A DNA stretch of 56,084 nt from Chryseobacterium gleum (lineage in GTDB: Bacteria; Bacteroidota; Bacteroidia; Flavobacteriales_F; PHOS-HE28), in contig CAMCAZ010000001.1 in NCBI GenBank assembly GCA_945872795.1, forward strand, positions 1-56,084, written 5' to 3'. The notes under the pieces were generated by a model, which did not search any database, had not been told where the DNA came from, and saw only the letters and a program-made list of their open reading frames with translations. Position numbers and translations under genes: made by a program. Shown here piece after piece: positions 1-8,087 of this stretch (the stretch's first letter is position 1; each line of letters begins with the position of its first letter).

Positions 1-1
1 C

Positions 2-43
2 CAGAACCACCTCACACTGAACGACTTCCATGTCGGCCGTTAA
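2..43 (+). CDS. C-terminal tail of an upstream gene (partial)
   Basis: An open frame runs in from the left window edge and ends at TAA 41-43, reading QNHLTLNDFHVGR. It ends 18 nt before the glycosyltransferase start, a spacing typical of neighbouring genes in one operon. Too little is present to name a family. Confidence 0.35.
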   Translation, partial: QNHLTLNDFHVGR

Positions 44-61
44 GAACTGCGCAATATCGTG

Positions 62-1459
62 ATGCCCCGAAACAAGCAAGCCGTACAGCAACAGCCGACA
101 GTGCAGAAAGAGTTGGGCAATACCGCAGGAGGAGTTCCGGTGCTGCCAAGTGTATTGGTCATCTGCCAGCACTTCCCTCCCCTCAACCGCACGGCTGCCC
201 GGCGACCATACTATCTCGCGAGGCATCTCACACAAATGGGGCACAATGTATCGGTGGTCACCCAGGAGGTCGGACCCGGGGATGATTGGAACACTTCGCT
301 CCAAGGCATGCGCCTGATGAGACTCCCTGTGACACACTCACCTCATAGCGCCCCTTCATGGCAGCGATGGATGTGGTCCATTCATTGGCGCTTGATGCGC
401 ACCCCGCTGAGGCCGCTGATGGATCTGTGCGCTGATCTTTTCCTTCCCTTGAACCCAAGAGCACGTCTCGATATCACACCCCATGCTGTTGAGCAGCAAT
501 TGGGGCGGCATGACGTGGTCGTAGCCACTGGACCAGGTTGGTCCATGCTCGAGTTCGGAGCGCAGGTGAGCAGTGAGTGGAACAGCACCTTTCTTCCGGA
601 TTATCGAGACCCTTGGAGCGTGGAGATGCCCGAGGTCGGTCTATTGGTGATGTCGCATTATGGAAAGCCACCATTCGCTTGGCTGAGGAAACGACGTATG
701 CGTCGCCTGGAGAGAAAGTACACGAAGCACGCGCACGGTATCACAGCAGCAACGCCACCCTTGTTGGAAAACGCATTGCGCGTGATCGGCGTCCGTCCTT
801 CGGCAGTGGTCTTCAATGGCCACGAAGCAACACACCATTCCCCCCGGACCATACCCACCGAACGGTACACTCTCGTGTACACCGGATCGGTCTACTGGGA
901 GCAGGAATGGGAGATCTTGGCCGATGCATTGCGCCAGCTGAGGATACATCACCCGGGCTACTACCGTGACCTTCACGTTCAGCTGATCGGGGCCACCTCC
1001 TCACACGGACCGACCATGGCACGTGTTCAGCATCTGATCGATACAGAGCCATGCGTATCCGCCATGACCCGGATGGACCGGACCTCCACGATACGTGCAC
1101 AGGGCGAAGCGGACCGGCTCCTGCACGTGGGATTCAAGGGAAAAAAGGGGATCGTCCCCCTGAAATTCCTGGAATACGTCCATGCTGGAGTGCCCGTCAT
1201 ACAGGTCAGTTCCACAAGAGACCTGCAGGAGACGATTTTGGAGGGGACCCGCACCGGGATCGTGGCTCCCGATGCAATTACGCTTTTGAACGTCATGCTG
1301 GAGGGGATTACCGGCTGGCGAGCTGGACGACCCACACGTCATGATCCGGATAAGGCAGCCTTGGAGGAATACACCTGGGGCCATCAAATGGAGCGGTGGC
1401 GACAGTTCATCCTCTCTGTGCACCGGGCACAAAAAGGAAACGGGACAGCCACTAGCTGA
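62..1459 (+). CDS. Glycosyltransferase, GT4-like (GT-B fold)
   Basis: Predicted cytoplasmic glycosyltransferase that would add a sugar during surface-glycan assembly. The roughly 465-aa protein begins its first Rossmann half with VLVICQHFPPLNRTAARR (about residues 32-49), the opening typical of GT4-like enzymes that bind a nucleotide sugar. The second half shows YTGSVYWEQEW near residue 272 and PLKFLEYVHAGVPVI near 367, the position of the usual sugar-nucleotide-binding E-x-x-A-x-G-x-P segment. I chose ATG 62; GTG 59 lies directly before it. The stop overlaps the convergent rdgB stop by 8 bp. Wzm/Wzt and the legionaminate genes follow downstream, supporting a role in the same glycan. Donor and acceptor cannot be read from the sequence. 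Confidence 0.82.
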   Translation: MPRNKQAVQQQPTVQKELGNTAGGVPVLPSVLVICQHFPPLNRTAARRPYYLARHLTQMGHNVSVVTQEVGPGDDWNTSLQGMRLMRLPVTHSPHSAPSWQRWMWSIHWRLMRTPLRPLMDLCADLFLPLNPRARLDITPHAVEQQLGRHDVVVATGPGWSMLEFGAQVSSEWNSTFLPDYRDPWSVEMPEVGLLVMSHYGKPPFAWLRKRRMRRLERKYTKHAHGITAATPPLLENALRVIGVRPSAVVFNGHEATHHSPRTIPTERYTLVYTGSVYWEQEWEILADALRQLRIHHPGYYRDLHVQLIGATSSHGPTMARVQHLIDTEPCVSAMTRMDRTSTIRAQGEADRLLHVGFKGKKGIVPLKFLEYVHAGVPVIQVSSTRDLQETILEGTRTGIVAPDAITLLNVMLEGITGWRAGRPTRHDPDKAALEEYTWGHQMERWRQFILSVHRAQKGNGTATS

Positions 1460-2051
1460 TCGGATCTCGAAGCCTTCGCTCCTTCAGGAAGGTCACGAAC
1501 CGCCCAACCGCAAGGGCGCGATGGCTCAACATGTTCTTTGCAGTGATGGTCATTTCAGCAAACGTTCGATCGGACCCTTTCGGAAGGAACACCGGGTCGT
1601 AACCAAAACCGCCCGTACCACGAAGTGAATCGAGGATCACTCCATCCACAGTTCCTTCGAAGAGATGCTCCCCGAGGTCATCCACCAAGGCCAGCACGGT
1701 CCGAAAACGTGCGGTCCGAGGCTGCCTACCCTGCATTTGCGTAAGGAGCAGCCGAATATTCGCCTCGGCACTGCGGGATCCTCCAGCGTAGCGGGCAGAC
1801 CGAACGCCCGGAGCACCCTGCAGGACATCCACTTCAAGTCCCGTGTCATCGGCCACACAGGGTAGGCCGCAGCGGCCGAATGCCTCCTTTGCCTTTTGCA
1901 TGGCGTTCTGCTCCAAGGTCTCCCCGGTCTCGGGCAATTCTTCAGTGATACCAACTTCCGCAAGTGTCAACAAGCCAAGGTGTTCAGGCAGCAGGGATCT
2001 GAACTCCTTCATCTTCCCCTCGTTCGAGGTGCACACGACCAACTGTTCCAT
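1452..2051 (-). CDS. rdgB: XTP/dITP diphosphatase (RdgB/HAM1 family)
   Basis: House-cleaning enzyme that hydrolyses non-canonical purine nucleotides (ITP, dITP, XTP) to the monophosphate and pyrophosphate, keeping them out of DNA and RNA. The 199-aa length is normal for the family. The N-terminal substrate loop reads TSNEGKMKEF (about residues 8-17), and the family hallmark DDTGLEVDVLQGAPGVRSAR follows near residue 68, with the catalytic Asp pair. The C-terminal FGYDPVFLP and SHRALAV segments are also family-typical. It starts at ATG 2051, divergent from the wzm gene, and its end overlaps the preceding glycosyltransferase tail-to-tail. It is a housekeeping gene between glycan genes and probably has its own promoter. 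Confidence 0.95.
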   Translation of the reverse strand: MEQLVVCTSNEGKMKEFRSLLPEHLGLLTLAEVGITEELPETGETLEQNAMQKAKEAFGRCGLPCVADDTGLEVDVLQGAPGVRSARYAGGSRSAEANIRLLLTQMQGRQPRTARFRTVLALVDDLGEHLFEGTVDGVILDSLRGTGGFGYDPVFLPKGSDRTFAEMTITAKNMLSHRALAVGRFVTFLKERRLRDPIS

Positions 2052-2066
2052 GGTGGTGAAAGATCG

Positions 2067-2074
2067 TACTTTCG
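2067..2074 (+). promoter_or_regulatory. Possible -7 promoter box for wzm/wzt
   Basis: TACTTTCG matches a Bacteroidota-type TAnnTTTG/TAnnTTCG -7 element, in the short gap between divergent rdgB and wzm, about 50 nt before the wzm ATG. No convincing -33 TTG was found at the usual distance. Confidence 0.35.
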
Positions 2075-2123
2075 CCTCGATGGTCAGCTACTTTGCCGGG
2101 CATCGTTGGAAGCCCCCCTCAGC

Positions 2124-2948
2124 ATGCGGATCGAAGTCGACGCAAAGCGTTGGAAACCCATACCGGACCTCCGCGAGCTGTTGGCTCATCGTGACCTGTT
2201 CCTGACCTTGGCCTACCGCGACATCCGTGTGCGCTATGCCCAGACATTTCTTGGATTTGCCTGGGCACTTGTCCAACCCCTGGCCACCCTGCTGATCATG
2301 GTGCTGGTGTTCGGCAGGGCGGTGAAAGTGGATACCGCTGGCCTCCCCTATTCGCTGTTCGCCATCACCGGCATATCCGCTTGGGCCTACTTCGCATACG
2401 TGCTCAAGGAATCGGGCAATTCCATCATCGGTGCACAGGAAATGGTGCGCAAGATCTACTTCCCCAGGATCATCATCCCTTTGAGCAAGGCCGCCGTCGG
2501 CTTGGTCGACCTGTCCGTCGCGCTGCTTGTCATGGGCGCTCTCTTCGTATACCATCGAGTGGCTCCCGGACCGAACGTTTTGCTCGCCATCCCATACTTG
2601 TTGGGCATCATGATGGCCTCGGTTTCCACCGGCATCTGGATCAGCGCGCTCACCATCCGGTTCAGGGACCTTCAGCACGTGGTCCCTTTTCTGATCCAAT
2701 TCGGCCTTTTCATAACCCCTGTTGCATATCCGGCCCAACTGGTTTCGAAAGCCTTACCGCAATGGGCACAGGTGCTCTATTTCCTGAACCCCATGGCAGG
2801 CCTTATCGAAGGGTACCGCTGGAGCCTCCTGGGAGTGGGTGATCCAGGTGGACTGTGCTTGATCTCCATTGCGGCCACCGTTGTGCTGGCCGTCTCAAGC
2901 CTGTTGTACTTCCGTTCGGTGGAGCGCTTCATCGCAGACCTGGTATGA
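2124..2948 (+). CDS. wzm: ABC-2 type polysaccharide export permease (Wzm-like)
   Basis: Membrane half of an ABC exporter that moves a finished, lipid-linked polysaccharide across the inner membrane. The frame is open further upstream over rdgB, but translation most likely starts at ATG 2124 (MRIEVDAKRWKPI), which gives 274 aa, the normal size. The cytoplasmic N-terminus is followed by the family sequence DLFLTLAYRDIRVRYAQTFLG and about six hydrophobic segments (GFAWALVQPLATLLIMVLVF, then YSLFAITGISAWAYFAYVL, and others). The FVTP-like FGLFITPVAYPAQLV and LNPMAGLIEGYRW segments near the end are hallmarks of Wzm/TagG permeases. The ATPase partner follows after a 97-bp gap. Confidence 0.92.
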   Translation: MRIEVDAKRWKPIPDLRELLAHRDLFLTLAYRDIRVRYAQTFLGFAWALVQPLATLLIMVLVFGRAVKVDTAGLPYSLFAITGISAWAYFAYVLKESGNSIIGAQEMVRKIYFPRIIIPLSKAAVGLVDLSVALLVMGALFVYHRVAPGPNVLLAIPYLLGIMMASVSTGIWISALTIRFRDLQHVVPFLIQFGLFITPVAYPAQLVSKALPQWAQVLYFLNPMAGLIEGYRWSLLGVGDPGGLCLISIAATVVLAVSSLLYFRSVERFIADLV

Positions 2949-3045
2949 ACCATGCGGAGCATATCGGTCCACCGGTCGTCCTTACGGACCGGGGTCTCAT
3001 GGCCCAGGGATGGGAACGCGATTTTGGCCCCCTTAGCTGAGCAGC

Positions 3046-4281
3046 ATGAGCAACCTGATGATATCTGTGGAGGGTCTGGGCAAGGATTACCGCCTGGGAG
3101 GGAACAAAAGCTTTGATCTCAGGAGCGGACTGAAGCGTAACACCCGTGCCTTGCTGGGGCGATCGGAAGGGAGCTTCTGGGCGCTAAAGGATGTCAGCTT
3201 CACCGTGGAGCGTGGTGATGCATTGGGCATCATCGGACGCAACGGCGCGGGCAAGAGCACCCTGCTGAAGCTGCTCTCACGCATCACCATGCCCAGCACT
3301 GGACGCTTCAGTATCAACGGACGGGTCAGTTCCCTGTTGGAAGTGGGTACCGGGTTCCACCCCGAACTGAGCGGAAGGGAGAACATCTTCCTCAACGGGA
3401 CCATACTGGGCATGCGTCGTGCGGAGGTCAAGCGGAAGATGGAGGAGATCGTCGAGTTCAGCGGCGTGGAGCGTTTCCTGGAGAACCCGGTGAAACACTA
3501 CAGCAGTGGACAGAAGGTGCGTCTCGCCTTTGCGGTCGCCGCACACCTTGAACCCGAAGTGCTCATCATCGATGAAGTGCTCGCCGTGGGCGACCTCGAG
3601 TTCCAGCGTAAATGCCTCGGCAAGATGAAGGATGTGACCAGTAGCGGGCGGACCATCCTCTTCGTAAGCCACAACATGAGCGCCATCAACAGCCTCTGCA
3701 AGCGATGCATGTTGCTCAGTGATGGCATGGTGGAAGCGGAAGGCGATACACGCACCATCATCAACCGCTACATACACTTCAACGACGATGCACCCACCGG
3801 CCTCCGCGAGTTCAGTGCGAACACACCAACCCGTGATGGGGCTGCGCGACTGAGGTCGATGCGCTGGGTCGACCCGGAGGGGCTGACCATCTCACGCTCC
3901 AGGGTGACCGACCCATTGGGCCTGGAGGTCATCTACGAGGTGCTCAAGGAAGGGGTACGGCCACAACCGGTGATCTTCCTATACAACTCGGAGGGGGACC
4001 ACATCTTCACATCCTTCGCCGGACTGGACGCACCCTTGGGACAACACCCTGGAATTCACCGCACCGTACTGCGCTTTCCGGCCGACCTGTTCAACGAGGA
4101 CACGTACTATGTGAGCATCTGGCTCACCACATGGCTGCCCCATACGGTCCACCAAGTTCAGGAGAACGTGATGAACATCCAGATCATGGATGACCTGGCC
4201 TCCTCCACCCGCTCTCCCTCCCACTACGTGATCAAAGGCGCCCTCCGACCCCGTTTCCAGTGGGACATCATCCCACTTTAG
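3046..4281 (+). CDS. wzt: ABC polysaccharide export ATPase with C-terminal glycan-binding domain (Wzt-like)
   Basis: ATPase that powers the Wzm permease. The N-terminal 250 residues carry Walker A GRNGAGKST (about 65-73), the ABC signature YSSGQKVRLAFAVAAH (about 152) and Walker B VLIIDEVLAVGD (about 172), followed by the switch histidine in FVSHNMSAI. The LLSRITMPSTGRFSINGRVSS region is typical of Wzt and TagH exporters. At 411 aa it is longer than a plain ATPase. Residues from about 265 form a second, mainly beta domain (LEVIYEVLKEG, LFNEDTYYVSIWL), as in Wzt proteins that recognise a terminal modification of the O-polysaccharide before export. The cargo is therefore probably capped or modified; a methyltransferase lies downstream. 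Confidence 0.94.
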   Translation: MSNLMISVEGLGKDYRLGGNKSFDLRSGLKRNTRALLGRSEGSFWALKDVSFTVERGDALGIIGRNGAGKSTLLKLLSRITMPSTGRFSINGRVSSLLEVGTGFHPELSGRENIFLNGTILGMRRAEVKRKMEEIVEFSGVERFLENPVKHYSSGQKVRLAFAVAAHLEPEVLIIDEVLAVGDLEFQRKCLGKMKDVTSSGRTILFVSHNMSAINSLCKRCMLLSDGMVEAEGDTRTIINRYIHFNDDAPTGLREFSANTPTRDGAARLRSMRWVDPEGLTISRSRVTDPLGLEVIYEVLKEGVRPQPVIFLYNSEGDHIFTSFAGLDAPLGQHPGIHRTVLRFPADLFNEDTYYVSIWLTTWLPHTVHQVQENVMNIQIMDDLASSTRSPSHYVIKGALRPRFQWDIIPL

Positions 4282-4287
4282 CCCTGT

Positions 4288-4295
4288 TACATTTG
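4288..4295 (+). promoter_or_regulatory. -7 promoter box for the legionaminate operon
   Basis: TACATTTG fits the Bacteroidota -7 consensus TAnnTTTG and ends only 4 nt before the legB ATG. This placement predicts transcription starting at or next to the start codon (a leaderless message). No clear -33 TTG at 19 nt was seen. Confidence 0.5.
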
Positions 4296-4299
4296 GACC

Positions 4300-5289
4300 A
4301 TGGCCAGAAAGATCTTGATCACGGGGGCGGGGGGGTTCATCGGAGGACATCTGTGCGAAGCCTTGGTGCGCAAAGGCTACGATGTCCGCGCGCTCGTGCG
4401 TTACAATTCATCCAACAGCTGGGGATGGCTCGACCATGTGCCGGTGGATATCAAGGACGCACTGGAGGTGGTGAGCGGTGATGTTCGCGACCCCAATGCG
4501 ATGCGAGAGGTAATGCGCGGTATCGATCATGTGCACCACCTGGCCGCGCTGATCGGGATCCCATACAGCTATCACGCTCCGGACAGTTATGTGGACACCA
4601 ACATCAAGGGCACGCTCAACGTTCTGCAGGCCGCACGCGACGCGGATGTGTCGCGCATCCTGATCACCTCCACCAGCGAGGTGTATGGCACGGCCCGACA
4701 GGTACCGATCACGGAGGAGCATCCCCGTCAAGGTCAGTCCCCATACTCTGCCACCAAGATCGGCGCGGACCATCTTGCCCTGTCCTATCACCTGAGCTTC
4801 GGCACTCCAGTGACCGTCGTGAGGCCATTCAATACCTACGGTCCACGCCAAAGTGCCCGGGCCATCATCCCGACCATCATCACCCAGCTCATGGCTGAGG
4901 CCAGGGAGTTGCGGCTCGGCTCGCTCAGTCCTACGCGCGACCTTGTCTTTGTGGAGGACACGGCACAGGCGTTCATCGCCATCGCAGAGACGAAGGCCTT
5001 GATCGGTGAGGAGGTGAACATTGCCACCGAGCAGGAGATCAGTGTGGGCGACCTTGCCGGGAAGCTGATGGCAATGACCGGAAAGCAGGCCGAGATCGTG
5101 ACCAGCGAGGAGCGCATCCGACCCGCGAACAGCGAAGTGGAACGTCTTCTGGGCAGTGCTGCGAAGATCAAGCGCCTTACGGGTTGGTCCCCGGGTCATG
5201 ACCTGGACCAAGGTTTGAAGCGCACCGTCGAATGGTTCAGCGACCCCAACAACCGCGCCGGCTACAAGTGGCGCATCTACAATGTTTGA
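4300..5289 (+). CDS. legB: LegB-type NAD-dependent GDP/UDP-GlcNAc 4,6-dehydratase
   Basis: Extended short-chain dehydrogenase/reductase predicted to catalyse an early step of legionaminic acid synthesis, 4,6-dehydration of a nucleotide-activated GlcNAc. The Rossmann motif TGAGGFIGGH sits at residues 8-17, the catalytic Ser/Glu region STSEVYG near 125, and the catalytic YSATK near 149. The stretches YNSSNSWGWLDHV, HHLAALIGIPYSYHAPDSYV and RPFNTYGPRQSARAIIPTII are characteristic of LegB rather than of generic epimerases (from memory of Campylobacter and Legionella LegB). At 329 aa it has the family length. It opens a run of genes with overlapping start and stop codons and overlaps legC by 8 nt. 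In Campylobacter the substrate is GDP-linked; the PtmE-like gene below suggests the same here. Confidence 0.88.
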   Translation: MARKILITGAGGFIGGHLCEALVRKGYDVRALVRYNSSNSWGWLDHVPVDIKDALEVVSGDVRDPNAMREVMRGIDHVHHLAALIGIPYSYHAPDSYVDTNIKGTLNVLQAARDADVSRILITSTSEVYGTARQVPITEEHPRQGQSPYSATKIGADHLALSYHLSFGTPVTVVRPFNTYGPRQSARAIIPTIITQLMAEARELRLGSLSPTRDLVFVEDTAQAFIAIAETKALIGEEVNIATEQEISVGDLAGKLMAMTGKQAEIVTSEERIRPANSEVERLLGSAAKIKRLTGWSPGHDLDQGLKRTVEWFSDPNNRAGYKWRIYNV

Positions 5290-6424
5290 CGAGATCGTAG
5301 CGGGGATCCGGGACATCTTCGATCAGGAGAGCGGAACCGTCCCCTTGCATGCCCCCTGGTTCGATGAGGCCGATGAAATGGCCGTGGCCGCATGCGTGCG
5401 GTCCACCTTCGTTTCCTCCGTGGGCGCTGAGATCACCGCCTTCGAACAGGACCTGGTCGCCATCACAGGAGCACCGCACGCCGTTGCGGTGGTGAATGGC
5501 ACGGCCGCCTTGCACACAGCCCTGATGCTGACCGGTGTTGGGCCGAACGACCTCGTCATCACACAGCCCTTCACCTTCATTGCGACCTGCAACGCGATCG
5601 CATACACCGGTGCGGCCCCGGTCTTCATCGATATCGATGAGGATACGCTCGGACTTTCGCCGAAGGCCACAAAGCGCTGGCTGGAAGAACAATGTGAGTA
5701 TCGTTCGGGGACATGCATCCACCGCGGCTCAGGTCGGCGTGTGAAGGCCTGCATACCCATGCACTCATTCGGGGCACCGATGCGCATCATGGAACTGCTG
5801 GCGCTCTGCGCGGAATGGAGCATCACCGTGATCGAGGATGCTGCCGAGGCCTTGGGATCCACCGTCAAGGGCCGACATGCAGGCACCTTCGCGCCCATCG
5901 GTACGCTCAGTTTCAACGGGAACAAGATCGTCACCTGTGGTGGTGGCGGTGCGCTGCTGGTCCAAGATGAGCAGGTCGCCAGCGCGGCGAAGCATTTGAC
6001 CACCCAGGCCAAGGTGCCGCATCCCTGGGCGTTCTCCCATGATCGCACGGGGTACAATTACCGGTTGCCGAACCTGAACGCGGCACTGGCGCGCACCCAG
6101 CTCCTCAAATTGCCACACAACGTGAAGGTGAAAAGAGAGCTGCACGAGGCCTATCGGTCCCTCTTCAAGAACACGCCGTGGAAGTTGTTGGATGAACCGA
6201 CCGGAACAACGAGCAACTACTGGCTGAACGCGGTCCTGATGAGAGACCGAAAGGAACGTGATGCGTTCCTCAAGACCTGCATGGAAGCCGGCATTCAGGC
6301 CAGGCCCGCATGGGAGCTCGCCACCGACCAGCCCATGTACATCGGCTCGCTCCAGAGTGAAATTCCCGTTTCAAGGGAACTGCAGGACCGTCTTGTGAAC
6401 ATTCCTAGCAGCGCTCACCCATGA
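5282..6424 (+). CDS. legC: LegC-family PLP-dependent aminotransferase
   Basis: DegT/DnrJ/EryC1-type sugar aminotransferase that would put an amino group on C4 of the 4-keto-6-deoxy sugar made by LegB, using glutamate. The PLP-binding lysine lies in SFNGNKIVTCGGGG at about residue 215. Other family blocks are FVSSVGAEITAFE, VVNGTAALHTAL (about 70), the Asp of IEDAAEALG that contacts the pyridine nitrogen, and YNYRLPNLNAALARTQL near 260. The length of 380 aa is normal. The ATG at 5282 lies inside the end of legB, and the stop overlaps the next start (ATGA), so translation is probably coupled. Confidence 0.88.
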   Translation: MFDEIVAGIRDIFDQESGTVPLHAPWFDEADEMAVAACVRSTFVSSVGAEITAFEQDLVAITGAPHAVAVVNGTAALHTALMLTGVGPNDLVITQPFTFIATCNAIAYTGAAPVFIDIDEDTLGLSPKATKRWLEEQCEYRSGTCIHRGSGRRVKACIPMHSFGAPMRIMELLALCAEWSITVIEDAAEALGSTVKGRHAGTFAPIGTLSFNGNKIVTCGGGGALLVQDEQVASAAKHLTTQAKVPHPWAFSHDRTGYNYRLPNLNAALARTQLLKLPHNVKVKRELHEAYRSLFKNTPWKLLDEPTGTTSNYWLNAVLMRDRKERDAFLKTCMEAGIQARPAWELATDQPMYIGSLQSEIPVSRELQDRLVNIPSSAHP

Positions 6425-7062
6425 ACATCTCCTCATTGATCTTGGTCGGAGGCGGTGGCCATTGTCGTTCGATGATCGATCTCATCGCATCGGTGGGGAG
6501 GTTCCACATCCATGGCATCCTTGATCGGGAGGAGAATGTCGGGCGGACCGTTTCCGGATGCACTGTCATCGGGACCGACGGCATGATCGCCGAGCTGGCA
6601 AGACAAGGACATGGGTTCGTGATAACGGCCGGACAGGTCGGAAGGTCACATCTTCGCAAGGACCTCTTTGAGGTTGTTCGGTCTGCTGGGGGGCGGTTCG
6701 TCACGATCACGTCGCCGAACGCGTATGTTGCCAAGGACGCAGCATTGGGCGAGGGTGTCACCATAGGCCATGGCGCTGTGGTGAACAGTGGAGCACGGGT
6801 GGGTGCGAACAGCATCGTGAACACAGGTGCGATAATTGAGCATGATGCGTTGGTGGATGTACATTGCCATATCTCCACCGGTGCCGTCGTGAACGGCGGG
6901 TGCACGATCGGTGCGGCATGCATGATCGGCAGCAGAGCGGTCCTCTTGCAGGGCATCCACATTGGCGAGGAGTGTGTCATCGGCGCTGGAGCGGTCGTTA
7001 TACGCGATGTGCCACCAGGCCTCACCATGGTCGGTGTGCCTGCCAAACCCCTCACCGAATGA
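6421..7062 (+). CDS. neuD: NeuD/PglD-type sugar N- or O-acetyltransferase
   Basis: Acetyl-CoA-dependent left-handed beta-helix acetyltransferase. The N-terminal 75 residues form a PglD-like sugar-nucleotide-binding domain starting LILVGGGGHCRSMIDLI. From about residue 95 there are imperfect hexapeptide repeats (for example VAKDAALGEGVTIGHGAVV, GARVGANSIVNTGAIIEHD and CTIGAACMIGSRAVL), with the catalytic-type histidine in IIEHDALV. The end, RDVPPGLTMVGVPAKPL, is the usual family close. In this operon the most likely job is acetylating the 4-amino group made by LegC, the role called LegH in Campylobacter. O-acetylation of the finished sugar is the alternative. It overlaps both neighbours through ATGA junctions. 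Confidence 0.85.
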   Translation: MNISSLILVGGGGHCRSMIDLIASVGRFHIHGILDREENVGRTVSGCTVIGTDGMIAELARQGHGFVITAGQVGRSHLRKDLFEVVRSAGGRFVTITSPNAYVAKDAALGEGVTIGHGAVVNSGARVGANSIVNTGAIIEHDALVDVHCHISTGAVVNGGCTIGAACMIGSRAVLLQGIHIGEECVIGAGAVVIRDVPPGLTMVGVPAKPLTE

Positions 7063-8087
7063 AGCCTTTGGTGGAACCGGTGCTGATCATCGCGGAAGCG
7101 GGCGTCAACCACAACGGCGATCTCGACATGGCACGTCGGCTCATTGATGTGGCCGCGGGCGCAGGGGCCGATGTCGTGAAGTTCCAGACCTTTCGTTCCG
7201 ATCGGATCATCGCCGCCAACGCACCCAAGGCGGCCTATCAGGAGCGCAACACCGGTCGGTCGGAAAGCCAGCTCGACATGGTGCGCAAGCTGGAACTGAG
7301 CGCGAGCGACCACGAAATGCTGCGTTCACATGCCGACCGGAAGGGGATCCGCTTTCTCTCCACTCCGTTCGACCAGGAAAGCATAGGACTGCTCAAGGGC
7401 ATGGGCATCACCCTGGGAAAGATCCCCAGCGGGGAGGTGACCAACCTGCCGTATCTCCAGGCCATGGCCCGTGCCTTCCCCGACCTTATCCTGAGCACCG
7501 GCATGTGTACGCTGGATGAGGTGCGACAGGCGATCGATGTGCTGGAACAGGCCGGCGCCCTAAGGGACCACATCACCCTGCTCCACTGCAACACGGAGTA
7601 CCCCACACCGATGCGGGACGTGCACCTGAAAGCCATGCTCACCCTTGCGGAGACGTTCGGGACACGGGTCGGGTACAGCGACCATACATTGGGTATCGAG
7701 GTGCCCATCGCTGCGGTCGCATTGGGGGCGGTGATCATCGAGAAGCACATCACCCTGGACCGCACCCTTCCCGGTCCCGACCATCGGGCATCGCTCGAAC
7801 CGGCTGAATTGACGGCGATGGTGAAGGCCATTCGGAACATCGAGCAGGCCCTGGGTTCGGGCACCAAGGAGCCGTCCCCGAGCGAGCTGCCGAACCGGCT
7901 GATAGCGCGGAAGAGCATCCATCTCCGCCACCCGATGCAACGTGGCCACCCCATTGAGGTGGATGACCTGATCATGTTGCGCCCCGGGGATGGGATCTCC
8001 CCGATGAGGATCGGCGATATCGTCGGCAAGAAGACCAACAAGGACCTTCCGGAAGGCCACAAGCTGCGCGAAGAGGACCTGTCATGA
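7059..8087 (+). CDS. legI: Legionaminic/N-acetylneuraminic acid synthase (NeuB family)
   Basis: Condenses phosphoenolpyruvate with a 6-deoxy-mannosamine derivative to give the nine-carbon ulosonic acid. The start is ATG 7059, overlapping the previous stop (ATGA), giving 342 aa. Family signatures are IAEAGVNHNGDLDMARRLID (from about residue 10), VKFQTFRSDRI (about 40), STPFDQESIGLLKGMGI, KIPSGEVTNLPYL and YSDHTLGIEVPIAAVALGA, with EKHITLDRTLPGPDH for metal and substrate binding. The last 60 residues (RKSIHLRHPMQRGHPIEVDDL onward) form the SAF antifreeze-like domain. Given LegB, LegC and LegG beside it, legionaminic acid is a better call than sialic or pseudaminic acid, but the product is inferred from context. 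Confidence 0.92.
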   Translation: MKPLVEPVLIIAEAGVNHNGDLDMARRLIDVAAGAGADVVKFQTFRSDRIIAANAPKAAYQERNTGRSESQLDMVRKLELSASDHEMLRSHADRKGIRFLSTPFDQESIGLLKGMGITLGKIPSGEVTNLPYLQAMARAFPDLILSTGMCTLDEVRQAIDVLEQAGALRDHITLLHCNTEYPTPMRDVHLKAMLTLAETFGTRVGYSDHTLGIEVPIAAVALGAVIIEKHITLDRTLPGPDHRASLEPAELTAMVKAIRNIEQALGSGTKEPSPSELPNRLIARKSIHLRHPMQRGHPIEVDDLIMLRPGDGISPMRIGDIVGKKTNKDLPEGHKLREEDLS